A DNA stretch of 8,325 nucleotides from Thermoplasmata archaeon M9B2D. Its GTDB lineage: Archaea; Thermoplasmatota; E2; DHVEG-1. The stretch covers positions 1 through 8,325 of the forward strand of contig MUGD01000166.1 in the NCBI GenBank assembly GCA_002900555.1, read 5' to 3'. Of this stretch, positions 5,351 through 8,325 are shown piece by piece. The translations under genes and the position numbers were made by a program. A model generated the notes under the pieces. That model searched no databases. It was given only the letters and a program-made list of their open reading frames with translations, and was not told where the DNA came from. Numbering within the stretch: the first letter of the stretch is position 1; every line of letters begins with the position of its first letter.

Positions 5351-6160
5351 CTAATCTAGTTGCACTTTTTGGGCAAGACGATCAACAAGTGTTTTGAAAG
5401 CCTTAGCGGAATTCGACTCAGGATCCTCTATTACAAACGGAGTACCCTTGTCACTAAGTGCGATTACTCTTGGATCTAGAGGGAGAGTGCCTAGGTGGTC
5501 AATTTTGTATTCCTCTGCAGCGGTCTTCGCAGCTCCTTCTCCAAAGATTTTGTATGACTCACCGCATTTAGGACAGATGAACTCAGCCATGTTTTCAACA
5601 ATGCCGAGAATTGGTACACCCATTTTCTCAACTAATTGAATTGCTCTTCGAGCATCAAGAACTGCTACTTCCTGAGGTGTTGACACAATCACGACCCCAT
5701 CCAAATCCGGAATAGATTGCAAAATACTCAGTATCTCATCGCCTGTTCCGGGCGGAAGGTCCACGATTAGGATATCCAAATCTTCCCACTTCACATTAGA
5801 TAGAAACTGGCTGATAGCTTTTGCTACAAGCGGACCTCTCCAAGCAACAGCATCATCATCCTTCCTTAGAAGAAATGCCATACTCATTACCTTAATATCA
5901 AGCGGACCCAGAATCGGATTGATGAATTCGCCCTCAGCAATAGGATGTTGACCTTCTAAACCCAACAGCTTGGGAACATTAGGACCATAGATATCAACAT
6001 CAAGTATCCCTGATTTCTTCCCTCTCTGGGCAAACGAAACCGCAAGGTTAGTTGCGACAGTTGTCTTTCCAACTCCTCCTTTTCCTGAAAGGATAACAAT
6101 CTTGTGTTTGATTCCCTTCATGTTTTCAGCAACATCAGGAGGTATCATTGGCTTAGTCAT
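5351..6160 (-). CDS. Mrp/NBP35-family Fe-S cluster carrier ATPase
   Basis: A cytosolic P-loop ATPase of the SIMIBI class that, in characterised homologues, binds a bridging 4Fe-4S cluster as a dimer and delivers it to target proteins. Visible with numbering from this start: deviant Walker A GKGGVGKTT (residues 27-35) in the sequence ILSGKGGVGKTT; the switch I DVDIYGPNVPKLLG (54-67); Walker B IVDLPPGTGDE; and the C-terminal cluster motif CPKC with Cys196 and Cys199. There is no N-terminal DUF59 domain and no N-terminal four-Cys ferredoxin-like motif, so this is the short archaeal form. A TTG at 6187 would add nine residues (ACVLSSIA) but has no ribosome site. A TATA box at 6192-6198 puts transcription start near 6168, so ATG 6160 is preferred. 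It follows the IMPase-like gene on the same strand with its own promoter. Confidence 0.92.
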   Translation of the reverse strand: MTKPMIPPDVAENMKGIKHKIVILSGKGGVGKTTVATNLAVSFAQRGKKSGILDVDIYGPNVPKLLGLEGQHPIAEGEFINPILGPLDIKVMSMAFLLRKDDDAVAWRGPLVAKAISQFLSNVKWEDLDILIVDLPPGTGDEILSILQSIPDLDGVVIVSTPQEVAVLDARRAIQLVEKMGVPILGIVENMAEFICPKCGESYKIFGEGAAKTAAEEYKIDHLGTLPLDPRVIALSDKGTPFVIEDPESNSAKAFKTLVDRLAQKVQLD

Positions 6161-6191
6161 TGCAATCGAGGAAAGCACACATGCCAATTTC

Positions 6192-6198
6192 TAATAAA
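6192..6198 (-). promoter_or_regulatory. TATA box of the Mrp gene
   Basis: On the - strand this reads TTTATTA. It is centred at 6195, so transcription should start near 6168, eight bases before ATG 6160 and downstream of the TTG at 6187. It therefore argues for the shorter protein. Confidence 0.5.
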
Positions 6199-6219
6199 GC
6201 ATCGGATATGAACCATGAT

Positions 6220-7038
6220 TCATAATGTTCTTTGTTGATATTTATTGAGAATTTGCCTTGCCAGCTCTTCATTTGATGCTGCAACGAAATTCATCATTGC
6301 ATCCGGTTCAAGAGAACTGACAAACCGCTTCCCGTCAAGACCAATAACATAACCACCAGCTTCGAAGACCATATGTGTGCCGCAGAGATGAATGATGGGA
6401 AAGAGATTTCTAAGGTCAACCATGCCATCCAAAAAGCCTGCTGCAGTCCAACAAAGATCTAGAAGATTGCTTGCAGTTCTGCGTATGTCATGAACTGCTT
6501 TGATTGTCCTCATAGAACTCTTGAGAAAAGCAGAATCGAAGGTTTTCTTGATATCGTACGATATAATCGCATTCTCTAATTCGATTGGTTTTGCAACTTG
6601 AACCCTCTTCCCATTTCTTGTAACTCCTTTTCCCTTGATTGCGATGAATCTTTCATTATTGAATACTGAATCGATGATACTGAGTTCTGCATCATCAGAG
6701 GTCATATTGTTCTTGTATGGAACGATTGCAATTCCTAGTGATACAAGTGGAATCCCTCTCTTTAGGTTCGCTGATCCATCAATTGGGTCAACAAGTGCAA
6801 GATATTCAGGCTTCCCAGATGTCTGGAGTAATCCCTTTTCTTCTGATAGAATATCAAAGGAAATTTCAGAGCCTAGGAGTACCTCAATTATCGCATCCTC
6901 TGCTTTTTTATCAAGTAGCAGCGTCTTGTCACCGTACGGATTTACTTGTCCTGTATCCGCCATGGCCTGATCGAGGTTGTCAAGTATGCATGATTTTGCG
7001 GCATCAATAGCTTTTTTGAGAGTCTTGAGTGCGGTCAT
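6220..7038 (-). CDS. Inositol-monophosphatase-family protein (IMPase/FBPase type), altered metal site
   Basis: A cytosolic protein of 272 residues, within the 250-270 typical of archaeal IMPase/FBPase enzymes. These hydrolyse myo-inositol 1-phosphate and often fructose 1,6-bisphosphate with Mg. Family blocks in order: LLDKKAED (residues 41-48), SEEKG with Glu66/Glu67 (65-69), DPIDGSANLKRGIP with Asp84 and Asp87 (84-97), RRTASNLLDLCWTAAGFLDGMVDLR (two stretches, 186-210) and FEAGG (225-229). The oddity is the block normally read as WDxAAG about ten residues before EAGG. Here it is IIHLCGTHMVFEAGG, so the conserved metal-binding Asp is absent (Ile216, or His217 allowing a one-residue deletion). 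Activity may be changed or lost. ATG 7038 lies about eight bases from the start site predicted by a TATA box at 7070-7077. Alternative: a 3'-phosphoadenosine-type phosphatase of the same fold. Confidence 0.85.
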   Translation of the reverse strand: MTALKTLKKAIDAAKSCILDNLDQAMADTGQVNPYGDKTLLLDKKAEDAIIEVLLGSEISFDILSEEKGLLQTSGKPEYLALVDPIDGSANLKRGIPLVSLGIAIVPYKNNMTSDDAELSIIDSVFNNERFIAIKGKGVTRNGKRVQVAKPIELENAIISYDIKKTFDSAFLKSSMRTIKAVHDIRRTASNLLDLCWTAAGFLDGMVDLRNLFPIIHLCGTHMVFEAGGYVIGLDGKRFVSSLEPDAMMNFVAASNEELARQILNKYQQRTL

Positions 7039-7043
7039 TTATT

Positions 7044-7064
7044 GCCACTGCTCGAATTAGTGGC
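7044..7064. promoter_or_regulatory. Inverted repeat near the IMPase-like gene start, possible operator
   Basis: GCCACT (7044-7049) and AGTGGC (7059-7064) form a perfect six-base inverted repeat with a nine-base spacer. It lies between the - strand TATA box and the ATG, covering the predicted transcription start near 7046. A dimeric repressor here would block transcription of the IMPase-like gene. A hairpin in the very short leader is the alternative. Inference from position only. Confidence 0.4.
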
Positions 7065-7069
7065 GTGCT

Positions 7070-7077
7070 CTATATCA
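7070..7077 (-). promoter_or_regulatory. TATA box of the IMPase-like gene
   Basis: The - strand reads TGATATAG, centred near 7073, about 35 bases from ATG 7038, which predicts a leader of about eight bases. Confidence 0.45.
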
Positions 7078-7106
7078 CTTGTGTGGTTTGACAATAAGAC
7101 AATACC

Positions 7107-7112
7107 TTAAAT
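7107..7112 (+). promoter_or_regulatory. TATA-like box of the ESCRT-III-like gene
   Basis: TTAAAT inside CCTTAAATGG predicts a start near 7136 and a leader of about 24 bases, which contains the GGTGGT ribosome site at 7150-7155 and ends at ATG 7160. Confidence 0.4.
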
Positions 7113-7159
7113 GGTTCAAGACCTGAAATAAGAATGTACGGTACTTCATGGTGGTTTTC

Positions 7160-7825
7160 ATGGGCTTCCTAAGCGGCAAAAAGAAAGTCGATACTGAACG
7201 TGGTATTCTAGAGATGAAGGGTACAATGAATGCATTGACCCTAAGAGTTCGAAGATTAGAAACAAGAATGGCTGAAGAACAACAATCAGCAAAGGAGGCA
7301 ATGTCAAAAGGCAACCGTTCCATGGCAAGATCCCATCTTAGTATCGTGGTAGATTTAGAGAACCGGAAAGCCCGCTACCAACAGCAATACTTGACGTTAG
7401 AAACAGCTCTTCTGAATCTTGAGGAAGCTAAGACGCAATCAGAGGTCCTGAGAGCATTTAGTATTGCCAACGATGCATTAACCGAAGCTCGTTCTATGCT
7501 AAAGCCAGAAGAAATTCAAACACAGCTTGATAGACTTTCTGAGTCCTTTGAGCATATCTCAATAGCTGGTGAATTATTATCAGAGGACCTCACAGGAGCT
7601 GACTCGACAATCGAAATGGAGGAGAGAGTTGATCGTGAACTTGATTCCATGGAAGCCGAGCTTCTTCTTGAGAAAGAAGGTGTACTTCCTCCACTCGAAG
7701 TAGAAGGTGGAAAAAGACCAAAGGAAGCAGCGGCAGAAAAAGCTGGAGAAAAACGAATTGATGACCTCTTGGCCGATTTAGAGAAAGAAGCTCGTGAGGA
7801 ACGCGAAAGAGAGGCAGAGGGCTAA
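7160..7825 (+). CDS. Snf7 / ESCRT-III-like protein
   Basis: ESCRT-III proteins polymerise on membranes and drive budding and scission; in archaea related proteins act in cell division and vesicle release. The 221 residues have the expected layout. A basic N-terminus (GFLSGKKK) precedes a long helical hairpin (about 14-90) in which ISTR-like heptads are broken by the family's GN/GD turn (AMSKGNRSMARSHL, 48-60). Then come the EVLRAFSIANDALTEA segment (95-110) and the KPEEIQTQLDRLSESFEHI helix (115-133) with ELLSEDL. An acidic linker follows, then a terminal amphipathic helix (IDDLLADLEKEAR, 200-212) placed where a MIM1 Vps4-binding helix would be, a weak match. No winged-helix domain as in crenarchaeal CdvB is present. 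ATG 7160 has GGTGGT four bases upstream; ATG 7148 overlaps that site. No Vps4 or other ESCRT gene is adjacent. A generic coiled-coil protein is the alternative. Confidence 0.72.
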   Translation: MGFLSGKKKVDTERGILEMKGTMNALTLRVRRLETRMAEEQQSAKEAMSKGNRSMARSHLSIVVDLENRKARYQQQYLTLETALLNLEEAKTQSEVLRAFSIANDALTEARSMLKPEEIQTQLDRLSESFEHISIAGELLSEDLTGADSTIEMEERVDRELDSMEAELLLEKEGVLPPLEVEGGKRPKEAAAEKAGEKRIDDLLADLEKEAREEREREAEG

Positions 7826-7866
7826 TCAATTCTATTATTCAATCTATTCTACAGGTGCAAATAGCT

Positions 7867-8325
7867 TTGGAAATAAAACTGGTAGTCTTCGATGTAGATG
7901 GAACACTCACACAGCATAGTAGTGTTTGGTGGAGACTTCATGAGCTATTCGGTACCACTGAAGAAGGTCGTGTCTATTTCGATCAGTACTTCTCGGGTGA
8001 GATCACATATCAACAGTGGGCTGATTATGATGCAGCATTGTGGAAAGACCAACCTCTTGATCGTGTAATGGAGGTAGTTAACAATACGAAACTTGTTGAA
8101 GGGGCAGAAGAGACGATCCAAATCCTTAGAGAGCATGGTATCAAGACAGCCATCCTCTCAGGCGGGCTTGACATTATGGCTGATGATATTGCCCGCCGTG
8201 TTGGGATTGATTATGTCTTAACTAACAAACTCATCCATAGCGATGGGTATCTTACGGGTACTGTTGAAAATGTCATCGGATGGGCAGAAAAGGCTAAATT
8301 CATACACAAAATTCTCAGTCACTTT
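7867..8325 (+). CDS. SerB-like HAD phosphatase, N-terminal 153 residues (runs off the window)
   Basis: A Mg-dependent phosphatase resembling phosphoserine phosphatase (last step of serine synthesis), cut by the window edge. Visible motifs: FDVDGT with nucleophile Asp9 and Asp11; a helical cap of about 65 residues with two Trp-rich stretches (SSVWWRLHELFG, QQWADYDAALWK); AILSGG with Ser98, the SGG form of motif II typical of SerB relatives; and NKLIHSDGYLTG, then Lys142/Lys144 as motif III. The final GDGxND-type motif should lie just past the edge. The frame has no stop from 7867 to 8325. TTG 7867 has GGTG (7854-7857) nine bases upstream; GTG 7855 in the same frame would add four residues. It begins 41 bases after the ESCRT-III-like gene and is likely co-transcribed. 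The substrate could be another phosphomonoester. Confidence 0.85.
   Translation, partial: MEIKLVVFDVDGTLTQHSSVWWRLHELFGTTEEGRVYFDQYFSGEITYQQWADYDAALWKDQPLDRVMEVVNNTKLVEGAEETIQILREHGIKTAILSGGLDIMADDIARRVGIDYVLTNKLIHSDGYLTGTVENVIGWAEKAKFIHKILSHF

Noticed and set aside
7111..7124. GGTTCAAGACC resembling a tRNA T-arm or integration-site remnant
   Set aside because: Only three pairs form, there is no acceptor stem, and it lies in a short promoter region with no nearby integrase.
1..8325. CRISPR arrays, insertion sequences, integrases or phage genes
   Set aside because: No spaced direct repeats, transposase motifs or terminal inverted repeats typical of mobile elements were seen; the only tandem repeat lies inside a coding region.

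Overview
The window reads as archaeal chromosome, most likely from an Asgard archaeon (Thorarchaeia-like). The main reason is a Snf7/ESCRT-III-type protein (7160-7825) without the winged-helix tail of crenarchaeal CdvB. It is supported by a bifunctional phosphoglucose/phosphomannose isomerase, a short Mrp/NBP35 ATPase and an inositol-monophosphatase-fold enzyme, all common in archaea. Several genes have TATA-like boxes 25-35 bases before their starts, and ribosome sites of the GGTG/GGAGGT kind often precede TTG starts. The phylum is an inference from gene content; the archaeal domain is well supported.

Layout. 1-1233: the 3' end of an unknown + strand gene (2-199) converges through a hairpin (206-227) on the isomerase gene (- strand). 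1234-1358: a divergent promoter region with a palindromic TTTAAA. 1359-2502: a tightly packed pair, a cysteine-bearing ATC-hydrolase/DUF6125-like protein and an alpha/beta hydrolase. 2566-3246: a HAD phosphatase. 3247-3441: a gap with nested inverted repeats and a TATA box. 3442-3912: an unrecognised 156-residue protein. 3913-4798: a long gap with no convincing protein gene. It holds two look-alike GC-clamped, pyrimidine-looped elements (4316-4376 and 4582-4674), each behind a TATA-like box and each preceded by the octamer AGGTATCC. They are the best candidates for undescribed non-coding RNAs here. 4799-5317: a two-helix membrane protein with a highly acidic tail built partly from a 30-bp tandem repeat. 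It converges on the - strand pair Mrp (5351-6160) and IMPase-like (6220-7038). 7039-7159: a second divergent promoter region with an inverted repeat near the IMPase start. 7160-8325: the ESCRT-III-like gene, followed closely by a SerB-like HAD phosphatase that runs off the window.

How they may work together. Four genes are sugar-phosphate or phosphomonoester enzymes (isomerase, two HAD phosphatases, IMPase/FBPase family), but they lie in separate transcription units and no single pathway is evident. Mrp is an Fe-S cluster carrier. The ESCRT-III protein has no Vps4 or other ESCRT partner in view. Genes are mostly in short one- or two-gene units, with several apparently leaderless or short-leader promoters.
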